From the NCBI RefSeq assembly GCF_040581485.1, contig NC_090129.1:28548764-28612763 (forward strand): a stretch of 64,000 nt of DNA, given 5' to 3'. Source of the stretch: Linepithema humile. Lineage: Eukaryota; Arthropoda; Insecta; Hymenoptera; Formicidae. Position numbers and translations under genes: made by a program. Positions 46,140 through 56,115 of the stretch are shown piece by piece. The first letter of the stretch is position 1, and each line of letters opens with the position of its first letter. The notes beneath the pieces are model-generated. The model was not told the origin of the DNA. It saw only the letters and a program-made list of their open reading frames with translations, and searched no databases.

Positions 46140-47202
46140 GTTCCGAATAGGTGAAACGCCCGATTTTTTTGAAACTGCACTATTTTATGTATTTTGGCGC
46201 GCTGATTACGAATATGATAATGAAAATCGCCGACAAGGTCATTTTCAAGGTCAAAACTCCAAAAAAAGTGAAAAAATATCACTTTTTTGAGATTATTTCG
46301 AGAAATAATGATGTAACGAAAAAATGTCTCAAATAAAAGTTGTAGTTCTTGTAAAAATACATTATTTATGTTTTATGCATTTTTTGTGTAAAACTGATAA
46401 TTTTCGAGAAAATTGACGTTAAAGATTAAAAACTTTGGTAAACAGGTAGGCCTTAGCTTGCATGCGCACGCCGTTCAAGAATGTAGCGGCATGTGTGCGT
46501 ATCCAATTTATGTATATTTATTAAATCTTTGCCTTGCTAAAAATCTAATGAGTCTACAATATACTAAAAATACTAGATACTGAAAAGATTAGCAAGACCC
46601 CAACGCAAGGTGTGTGCGCGCAGAAAGTTTATATGAATTAAATCTTTGCCTTACTAAAGGTATGATGAGTCTACAATATACTAAAAATATTTGATACTGA
46701 AAAGATTAGCAAGACCCCTACGCAAGGTAGAGAGCATATTGTGTTTGAAAGTTATTTTCAACTTCTATAATAGACACTAGCTATGTAATAGGCGGGGGGA
46801 GAGGCTCCGCCCCTCCCCCCTGCACCCCCCCTCCCCGCCTGCACCCATTTCCCCCTCGGGGGGCTCCGCCCCCCGAACCCCCCATGTTTCATCCTACTTA
46901 CCAAAGTTTTTTATCTTTAACGTCAATTTTCTCGAAAACTATCAGTTTTACACAAAAAATGCATAGGACATAAATGATGTATTTTTACAAGAACTACAAC
47001 TTTTATTTGAAACTTTTTTTTGTTACATCAATATTTCTCGAAATAATCTCAAAAAAGTGATATTTTTTTACTTTTTCTGACCTTGTTTTGACCTTGAAAA
47101 TGACCTAGTCGGCGATTTTCATTATCATATTCGTAATCAGCGCGCCAAACTACATAAAATAGTGGAGTTTCAAAACAATCGGGCGTTTCACCTATTCGGA
47201 AC
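46140..47202. repeat. Long inverted repeat with tandem repeats and a GC-rich island between the arms
   Basis: The arms, about 310 bp each, run from GTTCCGAATAGGTGAAACGC (46140) and to GCGTTTCACCTATTCGGAAC (47202). They share AAAATCGCCGAC-type and GACGTTAA-type segments. Between them lie two tandem copies of a ~117-bp unit (46521-46611 and 46638-46729, with TTAAATCTTTGCCTT and AGATTAGCAAGACC-type motifs) and a G/C-rich patch at 46791-46886. Minus-strand frames in the arms look like chance. It is probably a non-autonomous transposon; no clear target duplication was found. Confidence 0.7.
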
Positions 47203-47604
47203 TGCACCCAAGTATTGTCCAAACGTCTCAGAGCATGAAAATTTTGAAAGTCGCAAAATTAATTTTTTTTTATATAGGCTTGTAGAGATCGACGAGACGG
47301 AACTTTTTTCTATTTGCCGTTTTTGTTCGATGCTTATTTTTAATAATAATAATAAAAAACTGAAAAATTTTTATCCCCAAATTCAATAAGATTTTAAGAT
47401 ATAAATCGTTGTAATTTGGCCAAATTTTATTGAAATTGTTTGAAATTTGGTATACGCATGCAGTATAGTCTAGCGATGCCTACAAAACAATAAAAAAGCT
47501 GAAAATCGCCTATTGTTTAATAATAATTAATTGCAAATTGAAGCCAATCGGTAACCACGTTTTTTTAGTTTCGCCGACAAAATGTAGGGAACTACATCGA
47601 GGGA
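47203..47604. other. Intronic sequence of the THAP gene, nothing recognised
   Basis: AT-rich with no credible frame. Sequence on both sides of the hAT element (here and 48649-49181) has no recognised content. Confidence 0.5.
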
Positions 47605-48640
47605 CAGTGGCGTAGCTAGGAAAGAGTTTCGGGGAGGGCTATAGCTTTAATTTGTTACAAATTATTACTATTAATTAGACACATCTGCACGGTATATTAC
47701 CCACACTTAGCGCGACCCAGAGCCAACGACGGGGACGTGATGGGTTCTGGCTCCATTTTACTTTTTTTTTGTTTTTGAGTAATTTTATTTTTTTTTATTT
47801 TTTATTTATTATTTTTATCTTTTTTTTGTTTTATATTTATATATATATATATATTTTTTTTTTTATATAATTTTTATGCTATGCTCACGACTTTGTTCAT
47901 TTGAGTTTGATTTTAAAAACCAAATTTTATATTTAAATTAAAACAAAATTGTAATAGAACTGTGAATGTTTTTTAACATTGAAATTTTTAACATTTAACA
48001 AAAAAATTTAAACGTAGAATGCCAATTTTTATATATTATACTCGTGTGAAGTTAATGTTATTACAATCTATAATTGTATTCGACGATTCTTTTTAGTTAA
48101 AAATTTATTAAGCAAAATGTCATCATCGACATGTAGTTCCCGATGAATGCTCATTAAAGCAAGACCAGTAAGTCTCGTTTGTCCAGTACTATTTCTTAAA
48201 TAGGTTTTTAATCTTTTTAATGTTGAGAAGCTGCGTTCGACTGTTGCTGTAGAAATCGCTAAAGTTGCTAATATTTGCAGTAGTGTGTGCAAATTGGGCA
48301 AAAGTCATTGTCGGATCTTTATTGTATAAAAATATTAGATTTTATTTCCACGGAAATAAAATAACTATAATAAATAATAGTCGGAAACTATATTAAACTA
48401 TAATAAAATAAGTCGGAAAAAATATAAACTCGATGAACTGTAAAGGTAGTAAAAGATTTTGACGACTGGACTACGAAGGAAAGCGAGGTATACGTTTCTG
48501 AGTGAAGCATATTAAATGCGTGAAACAGCATATATGACAGAAATTCACTTTTGTGATCAGCTATGAAATTATTAAAATTATTAAGAATTTCGGGGGGGGC
48601 TGCAGCCCCCACAGCCCCCCCCCCCCTGGCTACGCCACTG
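47605..48640 (-). mobile_element. hAT transposon relic, target duplication TCGAGGGA
   Basis: Ends CAGTGGCGTAGCTAGG and CCTGGCTACGCCACTG, with TCGAGGGA perfectly duplicated (47597-47604 and 48641-48648). The CAGTGGCGTAGC terminus is typical of hAT elements. Subterminal C/G-rich runs adjoin the right end. It carries the transposase C-terminal fragment at 48068-48301; the rest of the gene is gone. Confidence 0.93.
48068..48301 (-). pseudogene. hAT transposase C-terminal dimerisation domain fragment
   Basis: A 77-codon frame encodes LATLAISTATVERSFSTLKR, LKTYLRNSTGQTRLTGLAL and MSIHRE. This is the hAT family dimerisation signature (alternating aliphatic start, T-A-T-V-E-R-S-F-S, R-L-x-G-L-A-L-M-x-I-H). 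The N-terminal BED finger and RNase-H-like catalytic parts are absent, so it is a non-functional remnant. It lies on the minus strand within the hAT element. Confidence 0.88.
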
Positions 48641-49266
48641 TCGAGGGAACTTGAAATTTGGAACAACTTTCAGTGATACATTTGTTTCTCATTACTGAAG
48701 GAAGATTTCTGGAAATTTTCAGATTGATTCATTGAAAATTTGCGGAAATATGCATTTTATAAGAAAACATGCGACGCCGGCAATGATAGCTTCGTGAGCG
48801 CTGAGCACCATCAGGCAGCGTACTCGCCGTTCGGATTTCCAGGACTCGATTTTATAATGATTTTTTAATGGTTATACATTTGAACAATCGCTCATTTCCC
48901 ACAAAATATCGAAATGATGAACTATTATTTATACGGTTTCTTAATTAAATATTTTTATTATTATTATTTCGAAATATTTCACATACACTCCAGAGACGCG
49001 GTTTTTAGGACGATAGTAATTTAACAAATAACAATAGTTAAAGTTGTAAAAAATCGTGAGTTCTTTGATCCGCACCCTCAATTATTATCTCATTTATTAT
49101 TTGGAAATAAAATAATTTTGTTTTGAAAGTACTTTCAAAATATTTACTATTTGTTAATCGTTTTTTATTACTTTATTTTAGGGAATATTAAATTAGAAAA
49201 ATGGACTGTCAATTCAGTTCGTCGTGCTGGTCTGTGTGCAGATCATTTTAATGCTAACTCATTTAA

Positions 49267-50184
49267 GGGGGGAGCCTCGTGTAACCGGTTAAAAAAATTG
49301 AAAAATTTTTTTTTGCTTTAATCAATAGCAATCCATGTAGAAAATATATTCCCAAAGTTACAAAACAAAATTCGAAGTTTTAAGGAGTCCACAGCCTATT
49401 TCTTGCGCGCAGATATCCTACAAGCGCGCGGCGGGGCGCTTGGTCAACGGTACCATAAGATATAAGATTATAGAATTTGTAACTGTTTTTGGCGCGTTTT
49501 CGGAAGTACTTATTTGAGAGTGCAATTTGGAGAGTGCAAGCAAAGTGTGAAATTCGAAGAAGCAAGAAATCGGAGCCTCAGTTTTAAACTTGTTGTTACA
49601 CTTTTCTTTTTTACTTTTCAATACCGAAAACTTTAAACGCGTTTTTCTCGAAACCAGTTTTTGGCAATTGGCGGGAAATATTACTCAAAAACTATTCGAT
49701 CAATCGAGTTGTCCCTGTGTATACATGTAGTTTAATAATATAAATTGTCGATGAACCTATAAAATTAGTAAAATAATTAATTTAAACAATTTTTATTGCA
49801 TAAATAAGGTGACATTTTGTGGGTCAAAATCGCAATTTTTTTTTGAAGTGTTGCCATTTTTTTAATTTTCAACTTTTTACTTATTTTTTAGGTTTATCGA
49901 CTAGATAATTTCATAGAAAAAAAAAACTTTTTTTTTTTTGGTTTTAAACGAGTGCAAAAGACGCTACAACTCCCGCCAATTCACAACTCCAGTGACGAGG
50001 CTGCGTCAACATTTGTTTATAGTGGCTCTATAATTAATTATTTTTAAACAAAAAAATTTTTTTTTTACTTTTTAATATATGTTATAAAACACTAAAAAGT
50101 TTTAAAAAGATCCGTTGCATTGTTTCTTAAAAAAAAATTCTTAAAAATCACCTTTGTTTTAGCGATTCATACGAGGCTCCCTCC
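49267..50184. mobile_element. TTAA-flanked (piggyBac-like) non-autonomous element, 918 bp
   Basis: Ends GGGGGGAGCCTCGTG and TACGAGGCTCCCTCC, each bordered by TTAA (49263-49266 and 50185-50188). It interrupts exon 2 of the THAP transposase right after its zinc-finger codons. The interior is AT-rich, with minus frames at 49380-49621 that resemble nothing known. Confidence 0.85.
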
Positions 50185-50756
50185 TTAAGGGAGAAGGCAA
50201 GAAAACATTAAAACGCGATGCTGTGCCAATTTGATTTAATGATTTGATAAATTTAGAAGAAAAATCTGAGGCAGCTATGGAAATAGAAGAGATGCAAAGA
50301 GCAAAAAAAGAACAAAACCAAATAAAAGAAATGGAAGAAGTAGAAAATACATATAATAACGCAATTGCAGGAATATCATTTAATATCGATCATAATAATA
50401 AAATAAATAATTATTAAATCGATTCAAACAAACTTATCTTCCAGCAAAATTGAATTTTGACAAATCATTAGAGGAGGAAGATATTACAGAATGGATGCAT
50501 TTAGATCCTGTAAGATATGAAAACATTGATAAATGTGATCTGTTAATGACAGAAAATTGTAAAGAAGAATATAATCCAGAAAAGATAATTAAAAGTTTAA
50601 AACGTGACAATATTCGTTTGCGGCAGACTATAAAGCGTTTAAAATTGCGTTTACAACGTCGCCAAGTTCCTAAGAAAAAAATAAATAAAAAAAATAACAA
50701 AAAAAAAAATACAAAATTTAATTAATGAACAAAATCTGCATCTCGTTGCAAAAGCA

Positions 50757-52316
50757 ATGATTAATTTACAACCCTATACTCCACATGCGGCATATATAGA
50801 GGAAGAAAAAACTCTTTTGAAACAGCTTTTTTATTATTCGGCATCTGCATTGCGTCGTTTACGAAAGGCAGGTTGCAATTTTCCTGCAGAACAAACTATT
50901 AGAAGATGGCACGAAGAATTTAATATAATGCCAGGATTTTGTGATGTTATATTCCGTAAATTGCAGGAAAAAATTTCAAAGTTGCCTGTAGAACAAAGAG
51001 TTTGTGCTTTAAAATGGGATGAAATGTATATAAAATCATATGAAGAATACTCATTTAGTCTGGATCAAATAGAAGGACTCGTTGATCTTGGGCCTTTAGG
51101 AAGGAAAAGTGAAAGGACAAAATGCGTATTTGTATTTTGTGTGGATAGTATAAATGCGCTTCATCCATGGCTTCAACCGCTAGCATATTTTCTCCCAGGA
51201 AAATGTATGAAAGCGGAAAAAATAGTGATTTTAATGAAAGAATGCTTAGATAGATTGAGCAAAACGGGTGCTGATGTACGACTTATAACATGCGATCAAG
51301 GTCCATCTAATCAAAGCGCTTATGCTCCACTTGGTGTGCACTCAGATAAGACATATTTTATACATAATGAAAAAAAATATTACGCATTATTTGATTTTCC
51401 ATATTTGGTAAAAAGATTGGCAAGCTTGTTAAGAAAACATAAATATTTGTATTGCGATGGAAAAATAATAGCATCATATCCCGATTATGAAATAACATGG
51501 TCTATTGATAACGCCGCACAAGGAGGTTCAAATTTATTATCGCACATAACAGCAGCACATATTCGGCCTAATACCTTTGAAGCAATGAATGTGAAAAGAG
51601 TTTTTCAAATATTTAGTAACAGGTTTGCAGCTGCAATAAAAACAGCAGGATATAGTAAACAGTTACAAACAAATACTTGGAAAGCAACAACTGACTTTAC
51701 AGAGCATATGAATAAGATAATTGATGCCTGCAATTCTTATAGTTTGAACATTAAATTTGGTGGAAAACGATTATTGTCTTCCAAAAATCAAGATATTGAA
51801 ATTTTATTAAGAAATTTTGTTGAATGGTGCTCAAGATGGTCTCTGTCATCAGACAGAATTTCAAAAATTCCTTGTTTGAAAGGTTTTACTTTAACAATAC
51901 CAGCAATTCTTGAAACATATAAAGGACTAAAAGAGCAATATGAAACATTCGAACTTGCTACAGGATTGTGTAATGAAGACTCTGTCGAACATTTATTCTC
52001 CAAATTAAGACAACGCGGTGGATTTAATCCTAATCCTACAGCAAGAATGATCAAACTTTTTTTTAGACATATATTATCTACAGGATATATCCAAACAAGC
52101 GATAAAGGCAATATTCAGTGTCCAGAAACTGAAACTCTCATTAATCCACCGAGTCAACTTGTTAAAACGATAGAGAATGCCTTGAATGAAAATAATGTTA
52201 CTATACATGACATTGAACCTGAAAATGAATTATTTACAGAAGATGCAGAAATTATAGAAAAATTTGATATGGAAAAATCTGAAAATATAAACACATATAA
52301 TGTAAAGGCTCTATAA
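50757..52316 (+). CDS. P-element/THAP9-type transposase catalytic region, 519-codon ORF
   Basis: This is the longest uninterrupted frame in the window. It has the family layout: a helix-turn-helix-like start (FPAEQTIRRWHEEFN), an RNase-H-like fold with ALKWDEMYIK (first Asp, about residue 88) and LITCDQGPSNQ (second Asp, about residue 177), and an inserted helical domain (about 230-400, with FDFPYLVKRLASLLR). Then come the conserved block NEDSVEHLFSKLRQRGGFNP (candidate catalytic Glu) and the C-terminal IKLFFRHIL. The annotated ATG may not be native, since in the same frame coding-like sequence (NLHLVAKA) extends upstream to the A-run frameshift. The lack of stops over 1.5 kb suggests recent activity or selection. 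Without its THAP finger it is probably dead as a transposase, but domestication cannot be excluded. Confidence 0.85.
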   Translation: MINLQPYTPHAAYIEEEKTLLKQLFYYSASALRRLRKAGCNFPAEQTIRRWHEEFNIMPGFCDVIFRKLQEKISKLPVEQRVCALKWDEMYIKSYEEYSFSLDQIEGLVDLGPLGRKSERTKCVFVFCVDSINALHPWLQPLAYFLPGKCMKAEKIVILMKECLDRLSKTGADVRLITCDQGPSNQSAYAPLGVHSDKTYFIHNEKKYYALFDFPYLVKRLASLLRKHKYLYCDGKIIASYPDYEITWSIDNAAQGGSNLLSHITAAHIRPNTFEAMNVKRVFQIFSNRFAAAIKTAGYSKQLQTNTWKATTDFTEHMNKIIDACNSYSLNIKFGGKRLLSSKNQDIEILLRNFVEWCSRWSLSSDRISKIPCLKGFTLTIPAILETYKGLKEQYETFELATGLCNEDSVEHLFSKLRQRGGFNPNPTARMIKLFFRHILSTGYIQTSDKGNIQCPETETLINPPSQLVKTIENALNENNVTIHDIEPENELFTEDAEIIEKFDMEKSENINTYNVKAL

Positions 52317-52319
52317 ATA

Positions 52320-52658
52320 TACAGGGTGTTTCATAATGATCGTGCCAACTCTCGTGTTCGAGACAAACTCGTAAAAATAACAGCGGTACAGAGATCCAGC
52401 TTCACACATCATTTTTGCTCGTTGCTCGCGTGTTACTTTTTTCATCACGTGCTGCTAATTTTCGTAATACGACACGCCGCTGATCCATCCAGATCGTACA
52501 ACCCACGTTCTAGCCGCGAACAATGCGCGATCATTCATCAATCCTTTTGAATTAATATCTAAATTATTATTGCGACAATCTCAAACGTTAAAAAACTTTT
52601 CTGTTTAGTTTACCACGCTCTACTCGTACATGAGCGTTGGTACGAACATTGTAAAATA
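52320..52658. mobile_element. MITE relic (TACAGGGTG family) at the left border of RCC1-BTB copy 3
   Basis: It starts TACAGGGTGTTTCATAATG three bases after the transposase stop codon, a well-kept terminus. The right arm decays near GAGCGTTGGTACGAAC. It corresponds to the intron 2 relics of copies 1 and 2. Confidence 0.78.
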
Positions 52659-52795
52659 ATAATGATAATGATAAAATTTAATATTAGTTTATTTTTGTGT
52701 CTAAATATTACCGCTTTTGTATTCAAGTTTGCTAATATTTGCGGGTAATAAAGAAATGATACATTAAAATATATGAAAAATGATGTTTTTGAAAG

Positions 52796-55267
52796 GTATA
52801 CTCTTGGGGTGACAATAAATTGTGTACGTTGGGTCATAAAGAATGTAAAATAATTTCCAAACCAACTCTTGTGACCAGTTTAAGCAATAAAAATATTGTG
52901 AACATTGTATGCGGTATATATCATGCTCTCGCTCTTACTGTCGATGGAAAAGTAAGTAATTGTTGTGACAATAATATTATTACAGTTACAAGTTGGACAT
53001 TTCTTTGATTTAGGTATATATTTGGGGAAATATTGCTGGAGAAGGCCAAACACCACGACAAGTATCTAAATTGGAGAACAAAAAAATTGTTTGCACTGCT
53101 TGTGGCTCTAAATATAATACAGTAGTCACAGATAATGGCCAGGTATACAATTGGAGTATATTATTTAACAAATTTTTTCCTATTGAAATCAGTGACCATA
53201 CTGGCTTATTGATTTCACTGCATTCTCATCCCGTGAAGAGAATTATCTTCCCGACAAAAATAATTATTTGTTTCTTTTCAAATTTCGTTATTGATTCAGT
53301 TAGAAATTTAATATTGATGCAAAAGTTATTAAACAAATGGATATTGCAGTTAAGGTCGCCTGTGGATTAAACCATGCTTTAGTACTCTCCGATGAAGGAC
53401 TTCTTTATGTGTGGGGTGAAAACAATTATGAACAACTAACTACTGGACACGGACAGGACATTCGTAAGCGTTTTTTGGTACGCTATTTATCAATGTAATC
53501 GTTACGATAAAAAAATTGTAAATTACAATTTAAAAAATCGTAAATTTTATGTGAATAGTTGAACACATCTGATATGGGAGAGTTGTCTGACATTGCGGCT
53601 TTAAGCACAAAAAATATAAGTGTAGCCGTCAACAAAAATGGATGTTTTTATGTATGGGGTAATTACGCCGGTTGCATAATTAGAAAACCGAAGGCTATCT
53701 TTTATATGAACATGAACAATGTATTCGCATGCGAGCATATCATGTACGAACCACTTAATCTTGTCAGAAAATGGCCTTAAATATGTGAAAAAAGATTCAA
53801 ACACAATGAGACGTTTGAAAGAAGCTTTTAACGATCCTGTATGTTTTTTTTTATATTTATTATTTTTGAATGCACTTTCTTCTATTTTGAAAATTTAAAA
53901 AGAAATTGATTTATATCAAAGTGTTAAGAAGAGAAAAAAATTAAACAAAAAGTGCAATTAAAACAAGCAAATGTAATATTTAATATTTTTATTAATTAAT
54001 TGTATGTATAATTAGTGTTGTCTGTATATCTACAAATAGATTTATATACATGACTAATAACATTTTTATTTATTGAATCAGTTTTCTATACAATTATTTA
54101 TAGGAAAGTTACTATTACATATATTTTTGCTATAAATTAAAAAATTTGTTTTTAGATTACAAAAATAATATTAAAGTTGATAATCATAACTTTAATTAAC
54201 ATAACTTATTTTGTAATTTTAGTATATTTAATAGTGTATTTAAAAAAAATGTGACAAAAATGACAAAATTTTTATAACTTATCTTAACTGTGCATCTTTA
54301 CTGCGTTGATTAAAAAGTTTCTTTGAATCTTTCAGTAAAAATAAAAGATTAAAATCCGAAAAATCTTTAGTGAACTCATCATTACATGCATTTTTTAAAC
54401 GATTTTTTTGTTTCTTGCTTGGGTGACACAGTCAACGAGTGACTACAAAGTAAAAGTGGACGGACGAGATATTTATCTTCACAAGGCTGTCCTAAAAATT
54501 TGTAGTTCATATTTCACAACCATGTTTCAACATACTTGGAAAGAAAATAATGAGAAGTAAGCGTTTATGACAAAACTGGTATTAACAAATTCTTAAACTA
54601 AATTTTTATAATTTTAATGTACGAGAAAGTATCAAAAAGTAATCTTCATATGGCAATAAAAAGGAACTGTAAATATAAGGTTATTTTTTGATTCTCTCTT
54701 GTGTTTCATAACAGTGTCTTGAAGCTCGATATGTTCTCATACAACGTTTATGAAGCATATTTCAAATATCTGTATACAAGTGAGATCGAGATACCTCCAA
54801 AAAAAGTCTTAGGTAAGCTTGAATAAAGAACGCTTTTAAGTACATTATATTCATACTTTATCAAGATTATCTTATTGTAGAATTGTTAATATTAGCTGAT
54901 ATGTATGATGAGAATAATTTAAAAAGAGCTCTTATTCCGATAATACAAAGAGAGGTTACTATATCGAATGTAGCACTTTTTTATAGCAAAGCGATTGGAT
55001 ATAATGTACAGGTAATTTTAATTATTCACAATGTTTAAATGTTAACATTTAATAGCAATTTACTACATCTAAATTTTTTATTTTTATATATTTTATATAT
55101 TAACATTTTTTTTTGTAGTGGCTGGAAGAATTCTGTTTTTCATATTTTATTAAGTCTTTAGATATGCGACCAAAGTGAAACAAATGGAAAGTTTCAATGA
55201 GTTGGACGAAAATACGAAAATTATGTTTCTAATCGAAGTAGACAAAGCTAAAGCTTTTAAAACGTAA
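52796..55267 (+). pseudogene. RCC1-BTB gene copy 3, 5'-truncated and broken
   Basis: Exons 3-10 of the RCC1-BTB gene are present (for example 52796-52951, 53559-53838, 54432-54556, 54715-54812, 54881-55011 and from 55119). Exons 1 and 2 are absent. Defects visible: the exon 4 donor used in copies 1 and 2 (AATAAGTATTTG) reads AATAATTATTTG at 53264-53265; exon 6 has an extra base near 53756, giving a stop at 53778-53780; the last exon diverges after FCFS and reaches TGA near 55178. The RCC1 glycine and BTB segments remain readable (HALALTVDGK, KAVLKICSSYF), which shows common descent. It is a pseudogene of the same family, on the same strand. Confidence 0.85.
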
Positions 55268-56115
55268 TTTAAATATTTTTTTGACATTAAATTTTAATCG
55301 AAATCGAATGGAATTTACAAATATGCATGTACACTCGACTTACTAACAATAAATTACATTAAATTTGAATACTATGTTTATGTTAACTTTATCATTCCAT
55401 ATTTATTCCATTTATTATTCCCATTTTTTCTTATATAATATATATAATAATTTTTATGTATGAGTATCAAATGCATTGTGTTATTTTTCTGTATATCTAT
55501 CTAACATTTTCAATCTTGCAAAATCGCAAATTATATCCGGGCAGTTAAGATTTGACGTGTGGATCGCGTAATATTTTGTTATTAAGTCTTTCTATTCCTT
55601 TTGAAGTAAAATAATAGCTCTTCTTAATATTTAATATTTATTCCTAATATTATCTGTGTGCGTTGGGCTTTGCATTTCATATTGCTCGAGTCTCATTTCT
55701 GGCACCACTGCCACATACTTGTTGTTATTAAGCGTAGTTCAAATTTGCTTAAAATGACGAAATTTATCATAAAACATGTTAAGATGCACTGATCATAGTG
55801 CGTTCAAAGAATATTTACTGAATCTTTTTGTTTTCAGAACGCAACCATTGGTAACATTGTAATTGCTCTTACGCGTCTTTTTTTGACGTACTTTGCAACA
55901 TTAGACGCTGACAAAATTAATTTTCGGTTTATTGAGAAGTTTTGGAATGATTTGAAATGCATTTTAGTTAATACTTAGCTGCAAAGAGTACTCTAAACAA
56001 TAAACTTTTAAATTGAAAAAGTTAAATTATTAAATTTATAAGGGGTTGTGATTAACGTAACGTTATAATTAATATTGTAATTTATGAATTATATAGAAAA
56101 AGATTTATTTTATTT
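55268..56115. repeat. Downstream homology of RCC1-BTB copy 3
   Basis: Matches the sequence just 3' of copies 1 and 2 (shared ATATGCATGTACA, TCTCATTTCTGGCACCACTG, TTAGACGCTGACAAAATT). It stops at about 56115, near ATAGAAAAAGATTTATTT. Confidence 0.75.

Larger units (their letters stand above)
44281..52316 (+). pseudogene. THAP/P-element-type transposase gene, split by later insertions
   Basis: Exon 1 (44281-44407) encodes the first half of a THAP zinc finger (CAYKNC then HLFRFPS and LWIRNSG) and ends at donor GTAAGT. Exon 2 starts at 49182 and completes it in phase (NIKLEKWTVNSV, then LCADHFNANSFK). Exon 2 is cut by a TTAA element (49267-50184); beyond it lies an in-frame TGA near 50237. The next segment (50444-50725) carries a Lys-rich coiled coil (IIKSLKRDNIRLRQTIKRLK). 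A one-base slip in an A-run near 50690-50715 separates it from the catalytic ORF at 50757-52316. The 4.8-kb intron holds hAT elements and a large inverted repeat. P-type transposases use THAP to bind DNA, and THAP9 is a domesticated relative. No terminal repeats were identified. It cannot give one protein as it stands. Confidence 0.75.

Noticed and set aside
48388..48666. Minus frame with Gly/Ala-rich start (ARGGGAVGAAAPPE)
   Set aside because: It is a translation of the hAT right terminal repeat and its adjacent G-run, not a protein.
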